Notes: a model not told the origin generated them from the letters alone. DNA of 64,000 nucleotides from Chryseobacterium aurantiacum (GCF_003020585.1 NZ_PXUE01000001.1:124001-188000); one strand, 5' to 3'; positions 35,408 to 45,110 are shown, counted from the first letter of the stretch. Made by a program: numbers and translations.

Positions 35408-36430
35408 TTAAAAAAGTTCTCCCGGATTTCTGGGTCTTGAAATATTTAAATGCTGATAAGCCTTATCAGTAACCTCTCTGCCTCGTGGTGTTCTAATGAT
35501 GAAACCCTCCTGAATAAGGAATGGCTCATACACCTCTTCCAACGTTTCCGTATTTTCCCCAATGGATGTAGCCAGCGCAGATATTCCTACAGGCTTTCCC
35601 TTGAAGTTTTCAATCATGACACGCATAATTTTGTTATCCATTTCATCTAGTCCAAATTCATCTACGTTCAGAGAGTTTAGTGCATATTTTGTAATGTTGA
35701 TCTCAATTTCTCCATTTCCCTTGATTTCTGCGAAATCACGAACCCTTCTCAGTAATGCATTGGCTATCCTTGGCGTTCCACGGCTTCTTCTTGCCACTTC
35801 AATAGCTGCATCTTCATAAATGGTTACTCCCAATACCCTTGCACTTCTTTGAATAATCATGGATAAAAGCTCAATAGAGTAGTATTCTAACCTGCTTTGA
35901 ATCCCAAATCTGGCAAGCATAGGCTTAGTTAGCATCCCGCTCCTGGTTGTTGCTCCTACCAGTGTAAAAGGATTCAGTCCAATTTGTACACTTCTTGCAT
36001 TAGGCCCCGTCTCCAGCATGATATCAATCTTATAATCTTCCATAGCTGAATATAAATACTCTTCAACCACAGGAGAAAGACGATGGATCTCATCAATGAA
36101 AAGAACATCATTCTCTTCCAGATTAGTCAATAGACCTGCTAAACTTCCGGGTTTATCCAATACGGGCCCCGAAGTAATCTTACAATTAACACCAAGCTCG
36201 TTGGCAATAATATTGGCTAAAGTCGTTTTTCCCAGACCCGGAGGACCATGTAAAAGGACATGATCAAGCGCACCACCACGTCTCTTGGCAGCGGTCACAA
36301 AAACCTCAAGATTTTCCAGCGTTTTCCTCTGACCCGCAAAATCTTTAAAGCTTTGGGGGCGAATCTGTTCCTCCTGCATCAGCTCCTCTCGTGAGTAGTT
36401 TTCCTTATCTGGATGTAAAAAATCTGGCAT
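35408..36430 (-). CDS. ruvB: Holliday junction branch migration helicase RuvB
   Basis: The 340-residue AAA+ motor drives branch migration of Holliday junctions with RuvA. Visible are the N-terminal [11 protein letters not shown], Walker [19 protein letters not shown], Walker [17 protein letters not shown], sensor 1 [11 protein letters not shown], the arginine finger region ([10 protein letters not shown]), sensor 2 [17 protein letters not shown] and a C-terminal winged helix. Length and order are standard. The promoter box lies 20 nt upstream. Confidence 0.97.
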   Translation of the reverse strand: MPDFLHPDKENYSREELMQEEQIRPQSFKDFAGQRKTLENLEVFVTAAKRRGGALDHVLLHGPPGLGKTTLANIIANELGVNCKITSGPVLDKPGSLAGLLTNLEENDVLFIDEIHRLSPVVEEYLYSAMEDYKIDIMLETGPNARSVQIGLNPFTLVGATTRSGMLTKPMLARFGIQSRLEYYSIELLSMIIQRSARVLGVTIYEDAAIEVARRSRGTPRIANALLRRVRDFAEIKGNGEIEINITKYALNSLNVDEFGLDEMDNKIMRVMIENFKGKPVGISALATSIGENTETLEEVYEPFLIQEGFIIRTPRGREVTDKAYQHLNISRPRNPGELF

Positions 36431-36449
36431 TAATTCATTTCATTTACTT

Positions 36450-36457
36450 CAAAGATA
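36450..36457 (-). promoter_or_regulatory. TAnnTTTG -7 box of ruvB
   Basis: The minus strand reads TATCTTTG, about 20 nt before the ruvB ATG; no well-placed TTG is seen. Confidence 0.5.
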
Positions 36458-36742
36458 ACAAATTTAGGCTAAGGTTGAAATCAAGATTGACAAAAGGTGA
36501 GATTGATGCTTCGGTTAAGCCAAATATTAATAGTAGCCTCCGGAATGAATGCAGTCAATTGATATATTTTAAGTATTTTTGAGAAGAAAAATAAAGTTTG
36601 AATTATCAGGAGTTGAAATTATTTACTTTGTCTGGATTCCTAAGAAATGACAACCTAAATAGGGGATTTGTCATACCTAAGCATCTGGATATTTGAAATG
36701 ATAAAACAAAATAATTCATTTTCTAACCTTTAGCTTAAACTA
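36458..36742. other. Intergenic region ruvB-hutI
   Basis: AT-rich, without a gene. It contains TGACAA (36648-36653) and TTGTCA (36668-36673), the half-sites of the Crp/Fnr-type palindrome seen elsewhere in the window, here in inverted order and 14 nt apart. No convincing hutI promoter box is visible. Confidence 0.4.
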
Positions 36743-37969
36743 ATGAAATTAATAGGACCATTTAAGCAAGTAGTAACCCTTGCCAACTTACCATTAAGAG
36801 GAAAACTTACCGATGAACAACTGGAAATTATTGTTGATGGAGGAATTGTAGTAGATAATAACATTATCCAGCATATCGGAAGCTTTGAAACTTTAAGAAA
36901 TGAAAATCCTACCATAGAAATCGAACAAATGGGAGGGGAGCAGATTGTTCTTCCTGCTTTTGTAGACTCACATACTCATATTTGTTTTGGAGGAAACCGA
37001 GCCAATGACTTTGCAATGCGTAATGCTGGGAAAACATATCTGGAAATTGCCGAAAGTGGTGGCGGAATCTGGAGCTCTGTACAACACACAAGAAACGCCT
37101 CAGAAGAAGAATTACTGACAACTTTATTAGAAAGAATTAATTTTCTGATTGATCTAGGTATCACAACAATTGAAGTAAAAAGCGGCTATGGTCTTGATGT
37201 GGAAAACGAGTTGAAAATGCTTAGAATCATTAAAAAAGCTCAGGAATCTACAAAAGCTACCTTAGTTCCAACTTGTCTTTCTGCTCATTTAAAACCAAGA
37301 GATTTTGAAGGAAGTAATCCAGAGTACCTGGAATATATCCTTACCGAAATTTTACCAAAAGTAAAAGAAGAGAACCTTGCCAGTCGTGTAGATATCTTTA
37401 TTGAAAAATCAGCTTTCCAACCAGAAGAAAGTAAAGATTTCTTACTTAAAACTAAAGATTTAGGTTTTGAAATAACCGTTCATGCTGACCAGTTTACACC
37501 GGGAAGCTCAAGAATTGCAGTAGAAGTGGGGGCGAAATCAGCAGATCATTTAGAGGCAACTATTGATGAAGATATTGAATTTTTAGCACAATCTAATACC
37601 GTTGCAACAGCTCTTCCCGGAGCAAGCCTAGGATTGGGAGAAAAATTTACACCAGCCAGAAAACTGCTGGATGCAGGAGCCATTGTAGCCATTGCAAGCG
37701 ACTGGAATCCGGGATCAGCACCAATGGGGAACTTAATTACTCAGGCTTCCATATTGGCAACTTTTCAAAAGCTGACTACTGCTGAGGTATTGGCAGGAAT
37801 GACTTTCCGTGCAGCATTTGCGCTTAATCTAGAAGACAGAGGAAAGCTGGAAGTTGGTAAAAAGGCAGACTTTGTTACTTTTGAAACCAATAATTTCCAG
37901 AATGTACTTTATAATCAAGGAAGTTTGAATGCTAAACATGTTTATATCGATGGAAACCTTATTGATTAA
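36743..37969 (+). CDS. hutI: Imidazolonepropionase
   Basis: The 408-residue amidohydrolase opens the imidazolone ring to N-formimino-L-glutamate in histidine breakdown. The metal site is DSHTHICFGG, with further ligands in THATHV-equivalent VPTCLSAHLKP, HADQFTPG and ASDWNPGSAPM. YLEIAESGGGI binds the substrate. A hairpin terminator follows (38025-38050), and hutG lies about 440 nt downstream on the same strand. hutH and hutU are not in the window. Confidence 0.95.
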   Translation: MKLIGPFKQVVTLANLPLRGKLTDEQLEIIVDGGIVVDNNIIQHIGSFETLRNENPTIEIEQMGGEQIVLPAFVDSHTHICFGGNRANDFAMRNAGKTYLEIAESGGGIWSSVQHTRNASEEELLTTLLERINFLIDLGITTIEVKSGYGLDVENELKMLRIIKKAQESTKATLVPTCLSAHLKPRDFEGSNPEYLEYILTEILPKVKEENLASRVDIFIEKSAFQPEESKDFLLKTKDLGFEITVHADQFTPGSSRIAVEVGAKSADHLEATIDEDIEFLAQSNTVATALPGASLGLGEKFTPARKLLDAGAIVAIASDWNPGSAPMGNLITQASILATFQKLTTAEVLAGMTFRAAFALNLEDRGKLEVGKKADFVTFETNNFQNVLYNQGSLNAKHVYIDGNLID

Positions 37970-38024
37970 ACATAGATAACATAGATTAGGAATAATCTTT
38001 AAAACTTATTTAGATAAATCAAAG

Positions 38025-38050
38025 TGGAAGAAAAACTCTTCCATTTTTTT
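38025..38050 (+). terminator. Terminator of hutI
   Basis: TGGAAGA and TCTTCCA pair around AAAAC and run into seven T residues, 56 nt after the hutI stop. Confidence 0.85.
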
Positions 38051-38284
38051 ATTTATTGTAAGCCTCATGAAAGGACTTATTATTGGCCAAAAATATTACG
38101 GCAGAAACTTTTCCAAATAAATCATTATTTTGGAGATGAAGGGGAGAGATATGATGTACAGTATTTTACCAATAATGAGTTGATTTCTGACGTACCGAAA
38201 CACTATGAAAGATTTCTTGAAATTATCTCAGAAGAACGAAATGAAATGTTTGTCGGCAGCAATATCAATGAGAAAAAGAATTAA
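38051..38284 (+). pseudogene. Possible small gene or gene remnant
   Basis: A frame open from a GTG at 38024 to 38284 encodes up to 86 residues with coding-like composition (aromatic and charged residues; YFTNNELISDVPKHYERFLEII). However, the GTG and first eight codons coincide with the hutI terminator stem and T tract, and no other early start codon exists. It is either a remnant lacking its 5' end or a chance frame. No family is recognised. The rest of the gap up to hutG is AT-rich with nothing clear. Confidence 0.3.
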
Positions 38285-38410
38285 AATGTAATGTATTGTC
38301 TTTATAATGAAATCTTTATACAATAAGTAACAGGAGTTTTTTTATATAAACAATATTAATTAGCTTTACTGGATATAATGATGTGACTAAAATTGAATTT
38401 TTAAAGAATT

Positions 38411-39334
38411 ATGCTTCAAAATATTTGGCAGGGTAGATTGGATGGAGAAGAACTTCTCTTCCACAGACTATTTCAGAGAGTAAAAGAAGAACACAATTAC
38501 GACAATATTTCAACGGGTGATTTCGTTTTACACGGATTTGCTGTTGATGAAGGAGTAAGAAGAAATAAAGGTCGTCAGGGAGCAAAAGAAGCTCCGGATG
38601 TGATCAGAAAAAATATGTCCAACTTCCCTGTGATTCTTCCGGATTTCAGGTTATTGGATTTTGGGAATATTACCTGTGACGATGGTAACTTAGAAAATAC
38701 CCAGAATAATCTTGCTAAAAATGTATCCAAAGTACTTTTAAAAGGAGGAAAATCCCTAGTGCTTGGTGGAGGTCATGAAGTAACTTACGCCCATTATTTA
38801 GGTGTAAAAACAGCTTTTCCGGAACAAAAAATCGGAATTATCAATATAGATGCCCATTTTGATAACAGACAACCGGAAAAAGGAGTGGGGCCAAGCTCAG
38901 GAACAGGATTTTGGCAGATTGCTCAGGATGGACCTATTAATTCTCTGCATATCGGTATTCAAAGGAACTCCAATACCTTAAAGCTTTTTGATACCGCACA
39001 TCAGTATGGGATGAAGTACGTTCTTGCTGATGAATTATTCTTTGAAAACTTAACATCAATTTATCAACGCATTGATGAATTACTGAATAATGTAGATTTT
39101 GTCTATCTCACCATTTGTATGGATGTTTTTAATGCTTCCATTGCTCCCGGAGTTTCAGCTTCTGCATATAATGGTATCTTTGCAGATACAGCTTTTATGC
39201 ATTTTTACAGACATATCTTAAAAAACAAAAAACTTGTTGCACTGGATGTAGCAGAAGTCAATCCGTCATTCGATATTCAGGATAGAACGGCAAGACTGGC
39301 AGCTTGTCTGGTGAATGAATGGCTAATGATGTAA
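38411..39334 (+). CDS. hutG: Formimidoylglutamase
   Basis: The 307-residue ureohydrolase of the arginase family hydrolyses N-formimino-L-glutamate to glutamate and formamide, following HutI. Mn-binding motifs are LGGGHEVTYAH, INIDAHFDNRQ and ICMDVFNASIAPGVSA. The N-terminal FVLHGFAVDEGVRRNKGRQGAKEAP part is typical. It sits downstream of hutI but behind a terminator, so it likely has its own promoter in the 440-nt gap. Confidence 0.92.
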   Translation: MLQNIWQGRLDGEELLFHRLFQRVKEEHNYDNISTGDFVLHGFAVDEGVRRNKGRQGAKEAPDVIRKNMSNFPVILPDFRLLDFGNITCDDGNLENTQNNLAKNVSKVLLKGGKSLVLGGGHEVTYAHYLGVKTAFPEQKIGIINIDAHFDNRQPEKGVGPSSGTGFWQIAQDGPINSLHIGIQRNSNTLKLFDTAHQYGMKYVLADELFFENLTSIYQRIDELLNNVDFVYLTICMDVFNASIAPGVSASAYNGIFADTAFMHFYRHILKNKKLVALDVAEVNPSFDIQDRTARLAACLVNEWLMM

Positions 39335-39467
39335 CAAGTATATTCTTCCGATAGAGAAAATCATTATTTTATTTACCCTTAAGGAATAGAATTTGCTGAC
39401 TTATTCGTGCTTTTAAAATAAAAGCGCTCATAAATTCATCAGCTGAATTTAAAACAGAAATTATATT

Positions 39468-40760
39468 ATGGAACAATTAATTGAAAACAAGCTTATTAAA
39501 GCAGATGATGCGTTTTCAGTGTGGAGAAAAGTGCCGTTTGAGGAAAGGCAGAAGTTAATTGCCAAAGCAGCAGAAATTTTTAAAAATAATTCAGAGAAGT
39601 TTGGGAGGATCATTACTACTGAAATGAATAAGCCAATCACAGAATCTATTGCTGAGGTGGAGAAATGCGCTTTAATGATGAAGTATTATGCGGATGCTGA
39701 GAATATTTTGAAACCCGAAAGAGTTGAATCTGAATTTGCTTATTCTGAAGTTCATTATGTTCCGAAAGGTGTAATTTTAGGAGTAATGCCTTGGAATTTT
39801 CCTTTCTGGCAAGTCTTAAGATTTGCTACACCTGCAATTTTATCAGGAAATACGGTTGTATTAAAGCATGCTTCAATATGTTTTGGAAGCGGTAATGCAA
39901 TTGAAGAAGCTTTTCGAGAAGCAGGTTTCCCTGAGGGGATTTTTCAAAACCTTGAAGTAGGGCATAAAGCAGTAAAAGAAATTCTTGAACATGATGTGGT
40001 AAGAGGAGTAAGTCTTACTGGTAGTGGAAAAGCAGGAGGAGAAGTAGCTTCAATAGCTGGATTAAATATCAAGAAGTCCCTACTTGAATTAGGTGGTAGT
40101 GATGCTTTTATCATTTTTGATGATGCAGATTTGGAACAAGCAGCAAAGGCGGGAGTAAAATCTAGGCTTCAAAATTGTGGACAAACTTGTACTGCTGCGA
40201 AAAGATTTATCATTGATGAAAAGATTGAAGATGAGTTTTTACCAATATTCATTGAAGAATATAAAAAATATAAAGTTGGAGATCCTTTAAACAAGGAAAC
40301 TAACCTGGCAGGAATGGCAAGACCGGACTTGGCAGATGAACTGGAAGCTCAATTCAACAGGGCTTTAGAAAATGGAGCAGAAATTATTATTCCTTTAGAA
40401 AGAATTTCCGATAACGAATTTATACCTGGGTTAATCCGAGTTAAGGAGGGTAATCCAATTCTAAAAGAAGAACTTTTCGGACCTCTTGGAATGGTAATGA
40501 CTGCTAAAAATGATGAAGAAGCTCTACGAATAGCCAATGATATTCCCTTCGGGCTTTCAAATTCAGTTTGGACAAAGAAAGTGGAGCGTCAAGTATTCTT
40601 TATTGAAAACCTTGAATCCGGAACAGTAAACATCAACAGAATGACAAGTTCTGACCCGCGTTTTCCTTTCGGTGGAAGCAAGGGCTCAGGATATGGAACC
40701 GAGCTTTCTTTATTGGCATTAAAAGAGTTTGTAACGGCAAAAACTATTGTCGGAAATTAA
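39468..40760 (+). CDS. NAD(P)-dependent aldehyde dehydrogenase (succinate-semialdehyde type)
   Basis: The 430-residue aldehyde dehydrogenase superfamily member has cofactor and catalytic motifs: VMPWNFPFWQVLR, SLTGSGKAGGEVAS, the general-base Glu in LLELGGSDAF, the nucleophile Cys in NCGQTCTAAKRF, and EELFGPLGMVM. Similarity is strongest to GabD/Sad succinate-semialdehyde dehydrogenases. The N-terminus is about 20 residues shorter than the usual 450-residue enzymes; the sequence upstream in frame is not coding, so this is natural or an old trimming. Confidence 0.88.
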   Translation: MEQLIENKLIKADDAFSVWRKVPFEERQKLIAKAAEIFKNNSEKFGRIITTEMNKPITESIAEVEKCALMMKYYADAENILKPERVESEFAYSEVHYVPKGVILGVMPWNFPFWQVLRFATPAILSGNTVVLKHASICFGSGNAIEEAFREAGFPEGIFQNLEVGHKAVKEILEHDVVRGVSLTGSGKAGGEVASIAGLNIKKSLLELGGSDAFIIFDDADLEQAAKAGVKSRLQNCGQTCTAAKRFIIDEKIEDEFLPIFIEEYKKYKVGDPLNKETNLAGMARPDLADELEAQFNRALENGAEIIIPLERISDNEFIPGLIRVKEGNPILKEELFGPLGMVMTAKNDEEALRIANDIPFGLSNSVWTKKVERQVFFIENLESGTVNINRMTSSDPRFPFGGSKGSGYGTELSLLALKEFVTAKTIVGN

Positions 40761-40813
40761 TTCGTACAATGATTATGTAAATTGGATTGATAATAAAGAT
40801 CTAGCTAATAAAT

Positions 40814-40849
40814 AAAAAGCTCCCGAAAATTAATTTTCGGGAGCTTTTT
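40814..40849. terminator. Bidirectional terminator between the aldehyde dehydrogenase gene and pyk
   Basis: A perfect 18-bp-arm palindrome centred on TTAA (AAAAGCTCCCGAAAATT with its complement), flanked by A and T runs. It serves two convergent genes. Confidence 0.92.
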
Positions 40850-40889
40850 TATCTTGAACTTAAGCTATTTCGATATTTTACGATTTTGC

Positions 40890-42335
40890 CTAAACTGTTG
40901 TTAATCTCAACGTATTTGTTTTTCCACCCTCGTATGATGGAGTTGCATTAATGTTGATTACAAAGTCACCTGTTTCGATATATCCATAATTATGGGTTAA
41001 CATATTTACCTGAATGATCGTTTCGTCAGTAGACTTTTTCATATCATAGTAGTAAGCGTGAACACCCCAAAGAAGGTTTAGCATTGTGATAACCCTTTTG
41101 TTTCCACTGTAGACAATAATCTGAGAGTTTGGTCTGTGAGCTGCAAGCTGGAAAGCCGTATATCCCGAGTGAGTAAGTGTTACAATAGCAGAAACATTGG
41201 TTGTTTTAGCAATTCTTACTGCTGCAAGACATACTCTGTTGGTAATGAATCTTTCGTCAATACAGTTGTAGTCTTTTTCAATAGGTTCATTCTTGTGTTG
41301 GTAGAAGTGAGTGGTTTCAATGTTTTTCACAATTTTAGCCATGTTTTCTACCACCTGTACCGGATATCTACCTACAGAAGTCTCACCAGAAAGCATTACA
41401 GCATCAGCACCATCCAATACAGAGTTAGCAACGTCGTTCACCTCTGCTCTTGTTGGAGTTAAGCTGTTAATCATAGTTTCCATCATCTGGGTAGCAATAA
41501 TTACCGGCTTAGAATAGAATCTTGCCTTTTCTACCAGATTTTTTTGGATAGCAGGAACTTCTTCCATTGGGACTTCAACTCCAAGGTCACCACGGGCAAC
41601 CATTAATCCGTCACATTCCAATAAAATTTCCTCAATATTTTTAACCCCCTCAGGTTTTTCAATCTTCGCAATAATTGGAGTCTTGAATTTACCGTTTGGA
41701 TGTTTTGAAATTAATTCTTTCAGGTCAATGATATCCTGAGCATGACGTACGAAAGAAAGAGCAATCCAGTCTACTTCCATATCAAGCATGAAATTAGCAT
41801 CTTGGATGTCTTTTTCTGTCAATGCAGGAAGAGATACAAGCGTATTAGGCAGGTTTACTCCTTTCTTAGAGCTCAGAGGCCCCCCTTGAATTGTTTTAGC
41901 CTTTACAGTATCAATTTCATTGGTTTCAGTAACCTCCAACACCAGCTTACCATCATCAATAAGGATTCTTTCACCTACTTTTACGTCCTGTGGGAACTGT
42001 TGGTAGGTCATGTATACCTTAGTAGAGTCACCCTCTATCTTCTCATTGGTGAAAGTAAGAATATCTCCAGGGTTTAGGTAAGAACCTTCCTTTACAACAC
42101 CTACTCTTAGTTTAGGCCCCTGAAGGTCTCCCAAAATACCCACTGAATAACCATACTCATTATTGAGCTCTCTAATTATTTCAATATTTTTTCGAACTAA
42201 GTCGTAATCTGCATGTGAAAAATTTATTCTGAAAATATCAACACCCGCTTTCATTAAATCTAACATCACCTCCTTCGATGACGAAGCAGGGCCTAGTGTT
42301 GCGATAATTTTTGTCTTCTTTAAATACTTATTCAT
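40890..42335 (-). CDS. pyk: Pyruvate kinase
   Basis: The 481-residue glycolytic enzyme transfers phosphate from phosphoenolpyruvate to ADP. Motifs are KTKIIATLGPASSS, the substrate-binding DIFRINFSHA, a B domain, the signature IIAKIEKPEGVKNIEEIL (catalytic Lys), MVARGDLGVEVP and ATQMMETMI. The C-terminal regulatory domain is complete. I start at ATG 42335, since the longer reading from 42365 lies in the upstream gene; the start overlaps that gene's end by 8 nt. It is the last gene of the acpP-fabF-rnc-IPExxxVDY-pyk operon. Confidence 0.97.
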   Translation of the reverse strand: MNKYLKKTKIIATLGPASSSKEVMLDLMKAGVDIFRINFSHADYDLVRKNIEIIRELNNEYGYSVGILGDLQGPKLRVGVVKEGSYLNPGDILTFTNEKIEGDSTKVYMTYQQFPQDVKVGERILIDDGKLVLEVTETNEIDTVKAKTIQGGPLSSKKGVNLPNTLVSLPALTEKDIQDANFMLDMEVDWIALSFVRHAQDIIDLKELISKHPNGKFKTPIIAKIEKPEGVKNIEEILLECDGLMVARGDLGVEVPMEEVPAIQKNLVEKARFYSKPVIIATQMMETMINSLTPTRAEVNDVANSVLDGADAVMLSGETSVGRYPVQVVENMAKIVKNIETTHFYQHKNEPIEKDYNCIDERFITNRVCLAAVRIAKTTNVSAIVTLTHSGYTAFQLAAHRPNSQIIVYSGNKRVITMLNLLWGVHAYYYDMKKSTDETIIQVNMLTHNYGYIETGDFVININATPSYEGGKTNTLRLTTV

Positions 42336-42801
42336 AATACTGGATAATTTGATAAAGTTCCTCATCAGAACTCAGTGTATAATCTTGAATTGGAAACACA
42401 AGATTTTCAGGGAGCAAAATTACGGAAAAATCAGGAAACTGTTCCGAACTATGCAGAATATATTCTACATCTACCTGATTATTTAATAAAAACTTAATAT
42501 TTTCTTCTTCTGTAAAGAGCTCGGTTTGAACTTTTTTTTGCTTACTTTCCGAAGATTTATTAGAAATAAAGGTAAAGCAGGTCTTTGAAAACTTGTGGTA
42601 GGCCTCATATCTTGGGAAAAAATAGTCAAAGTAATCCCCATGAAAAACAAGATCTTTTTTTCTTGAAAAACTGAGATTGTTATTTTGATTTATTTTGTAG
42701 AAAAACTCATGAGCGGGTATATCTTTTGCTAATCTTACCAATCCTATGGCAATATCTTCAAATTCTATATCATCAAGATCATAAAGTTTTTGAATTTCCA
42801 A
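42328..42801 (-). CDS. IPExxxVDY family protein
   Basis: The 157-residue soluble protein belongs to a Bacteroidota family named after a conserved motif and typically encoded between rnc and pyk, as here. The N-terminus (LYDLDDIEFEDIAIGLVRLAKDIPAHEFFYKIN) and the acidic middle are conserved features. Function is unknown. It overlaps rnc by 23 nt and pyk by 8 nt, so translation is coupled on both sides. Confidence 0.85.
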   Translation of the reverse strand: MEIQKLYDLDDIEFEDIAIGLVRLAKDIPAHEFFYKINQNNNLSFSRKKDLVFHGDYFDYFFPRYEAYHKFSKTCFTFISNKSSESKQKKVQTELFTEEENIKFLLNNQVDVEYILHSSEQFPDFSVILLPENLVFPIQDYTLSSDEELYQIIQYYE

Positions 42802-43543
42802 GTATATTTTCTTTTTTATTTAAAATATAAAATGCCCTTTGTGCAGCTTTTTCTTCTGCTTTTTTCTTGGAAGTTTCTGATGCATTGGCAATCTTTTCAT
42901 CTCCCAACCATACATGACATCGAAATACAATGGCTTTATTGGCCTGTATTTCCTCACAGGTTTCGTACTTTATATTTACCTTCTTCTTTTGGCTCCATTC
43001 AAGAAGGAGACCTTTGTAGCTTACAATTTTGTTTTCAAGCTTGTTAATCTCGGAAGGGGTCAAAAGTTTTTCCAAAATGATTCTTCTGCAAGCATCATAA
43101 TGGAAGTCCAAATATACAGCACCAATAAGGGCTTCAAATAAGTTTCCGGAGATATTTTCCCCTAAAGCCGAAGAATTATTCTGCTTTTGCAGAAGACTTG
43201 TGAGCTTAAGGTCTTCTCCTAATTTATTGAGATTTTTCCTATTAACAATCTTAGATTTCATCTGTGTCAGGTATCCTTCATTGGCTTGAGGATAGGTCTG
43301 GAACAAATGACAAGATATAATTGTACCCAAAACAGAATCTCCCAAAAATTCAAGTCTTTCGTAGTTGCTGTCTTGATTTTTAGAAGAATTTTTTAAAGAA
43401 AAAGCCTCACGATAAAGAGCAATATTTTGTACCTCTGTACCTAGAACTTTTTTAAGCTCGGTACTGAGAAAATAATCTCTTTCCGTTAATTGTCTTTTTC
43501 TTTTTTTGAGAAGGAATTTAGAAAAGTATTTCTGTAACTCCAT
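42779..43543 (-). CDS. rnc: Ribonuclease III
   Basis: The 254-residue endoribonuclease cleaves double-stranded RNA, including rRNA precursors. The catalytic signature is ERLEFLGDSVLGTIIS, with the second acidic site in NLFEALIGAVYLD. The C-terminal double-stranded RNA-binding domain spans about 175-240 (YKGLLLEWSQKKKVNIKYE... KKKAEEKAAQRAFYIL). It sits between fabF (9 nt) and the IPExxxVDY gene (23-nt overlap). Confidence 0.95.
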   Translation of the reverse strand: MELQKYFSKFLLKKRKRQLTERDYFLSTELKKVLGTEVQNIALYREAFSLKNSSKNQDSNYERLEFLGDSVLGTIISCHLFQTYPQANEGYLTQMKSKIVNRKNLNKLGEDLKLTSLLQKQNNSSALGENISGNLFEALIGAVYLDFHYDACRRIILEKLLTPSEINKLENKIVSYKGLLLEWSQKKKVNIKYETCEEIQANKAIVFRCHVWLGDEKIANASETSKKKAEEKAAQRAFYILNKKENILGNSKTL

Positions 43544-43552
43544 TCATTGAAT

Positions 43553-44797
43553 TTAGATTTTCTTAAATAGAACGCAAGCATTATGCCCGCCAAATCCAAA
43601 AGTATTGCTCATGGCTACTTTTACATCTTTCTTCACAGCAGTGTTAAACGTAAAGTTTAGTCTGCTGTCAATATTTTCATCATCAGTGAAATGGTTGATG
43701 GTAGGAGGAACAGTACCATGAATAATAGTTCCCAATGCAGCGATAGCTTCAATAACACCAGCAGCACCTAAAAGGTGACCCGTCATTGATTTTGTAGAAT
43801 TAATCTGAATGTCAAAAGCATGCTCGCCTAATAACTTTGAAATTGCATTGGATTCTGCGATGTCTCCTAATGGAGTAGATGTACCATGCATATTGATGTG
43901 ATCTACTTCATCAGCAGTTAAACCTGCATCTTCCAGACAACTTTTCATTACCAGATAAGCACCAAGACCTTCAGGATGCGGAGCAGTCATATGATGTGCA
44001 TCAGCACTTAGACCTCCTCCTAGTAATTCTGCATAAATTGTTGCACCACGTTTTACCGCGTGCTCATATTCTTCAAGAATAATAGATCCTGCCCCTTCAC
44101 CTAGTACAAATCCATCTCTGTCTTTGTCAAAAGGTCTTGAAGCTGTTTTTGGATCATCATTTCTTGTAGAAAGTGCCATCATTGCATTAAATCCACCGAC
44201 ACCACTTGCTGTAACGGCTGCTTCAGAGCCTCCGCATACAATTACATCTGCTTTTCCTAGTTGGATCAGCATTTTGGAATCGATAATAGCATTTGCTGAA
44301 GAAGCACATGCAGATACAGTAGTATAATTGGGCCCATGGAAACCATATTCAATAGAAATATGTCCAGGAGTGATGTCCGCAATCATCTTAGGAATAAAAA
44401 ACGGGTTGAATCTCGGAATTTCCGTATTAGCCCATCCTAAAACTTCTGTTTCAAAAGTCTCTAAACCTCCGATTCCGGAACCCCAGATTACACCGACTCT
44501 GTTTTTATCCACATTGTCTTCCATAATTCTGGAATGTGCTACTGCTTCTCTAGCGGCAACAAGTCCCAATTGAGTATTTCGGTCCATTTTTTTAGCTTCT
44601 TTCTTATCGAAATGCTGTAATGGATCGAAATTTTTTACCTCGCAAGCGAACTTTGTTTTAAAGTTTGTGGCATCAAAAAGAGTAATCGGAGCGGCTCCGC
44701 TCTCACCTTTCACAAGATTTTCCCAGTATTCTTTTGCATTATTTCCAATTGGTGTTATTGCTCCAAATCCGGTTACAACTACTCTTTTTAATTCCAT
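43553..44797 (-). CDS. fabF: 3-oxoacyl-[acyl-carrier-protein] synthase II
   Basis: The 414-residue condensing enzyme elongates acyl-ACP in fatty acid synthesis. The catalytic triad is the Cys in TTVSACASSANAI and the two His in NMHGTSTPLGD and STKSMTGHLLGAAG; the N-terminus RVVVTGFGAITPIGN and terminal SNTFGFGGHNACVLF are standard. It is directly downstream of acpP (33 nt), the usual arrangement. Confidence 0.97.
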   Translation of the reverse strand: MELKRVVVTGFGAITPIGNNAKEYWENLVKGESGAAPITLFDATNFKTKFACEVKNFDPLQHFDKKEAKKMDRNTQLGLVAAREAVAHSRIMEDNVDKNRVGVIWGSGIGGLETFETEVLGWANTEIPRFNPFFIPKMIADITPGHISIEYGFHGPNYTTVSACASSANAIIDSKMLIQLGKADVIVCGGSEAAVTASGVGGFNAMMALSTRNDDPKTASRPFDKDRDGFVLGEGAGSIILEEYEHAVKRGATIYAELLGGGLSADAHHMTAPHPEGLGAYLVMKSCLEDAGLTADEVDHINMHGTSTPLGDIAESNAISKLLGEHAFDIQINSTKSMTGHLLGAAGVIEAIAALGTIIHGTVPPTINHFTDDENIDSRLNFTFNTAVKKDVKVAMSNTFGFGGHNACVLFKKI

Positions 44798-44830
44798 AAA
44801 CTTTGTTTAATTTCTTTTTGTTGAAGAATA

Positions 44831-45070
44831 TTATTTATTTACTACTTCTTCGATGTAAGCGATAGCGTGTCCTACAGTAGTAATTTTTTCAGCTTGATCA
44901 TCAGGGATTTGAATGTTAAATTCTTTTTCAAATTCCATGATTAGTTCAACTGTATCTAGTGAATCAGCTCCTAAATCGTTAGTGAAGCTAGCTTCAGGAG
45001 TTACTTCTGTTTCTTCAACGTCAAGCTTATCAGCGATGATAGCTTTTACTCTTGATGCAATGTCTGACAT
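44831..45070 (-). CDS. acpP: Acyl carrier protein
   Basis: The 79-residue acidic four-helix protein has the phosphopantetheine attachment Ser in [14 protein letters not shown]. It carries growing acyl chains for FabF and other enzymes. It is the first gene of the acpP-fabF-rnc-IPExxxVDY-pyk operon, with a promoter box 33 nt upstream. Confidence 0.98.
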   Translation of the reverse strand: MSDIASRVKAIIADKLDVEETEVTPEASFTNDLGADSLDTVELIMEFEKEFNIQIPDDQAEKITTVGHAIAYIEEVVNK

Positions 45071-45102
45071 AGTAAATTATTTTTTTTAATTGTTAGATGG
45101 TG

Positions 45103-45110
45103 CAAATATA
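45103..45110 (-). promoter_or_regulatory. TAnnTTTG -7 box of the acpP operon
   Basis: The minus strand reads TATATTTG, a perfect -7 element 33 nt before the acpP ATG. Confidence 0.55.
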
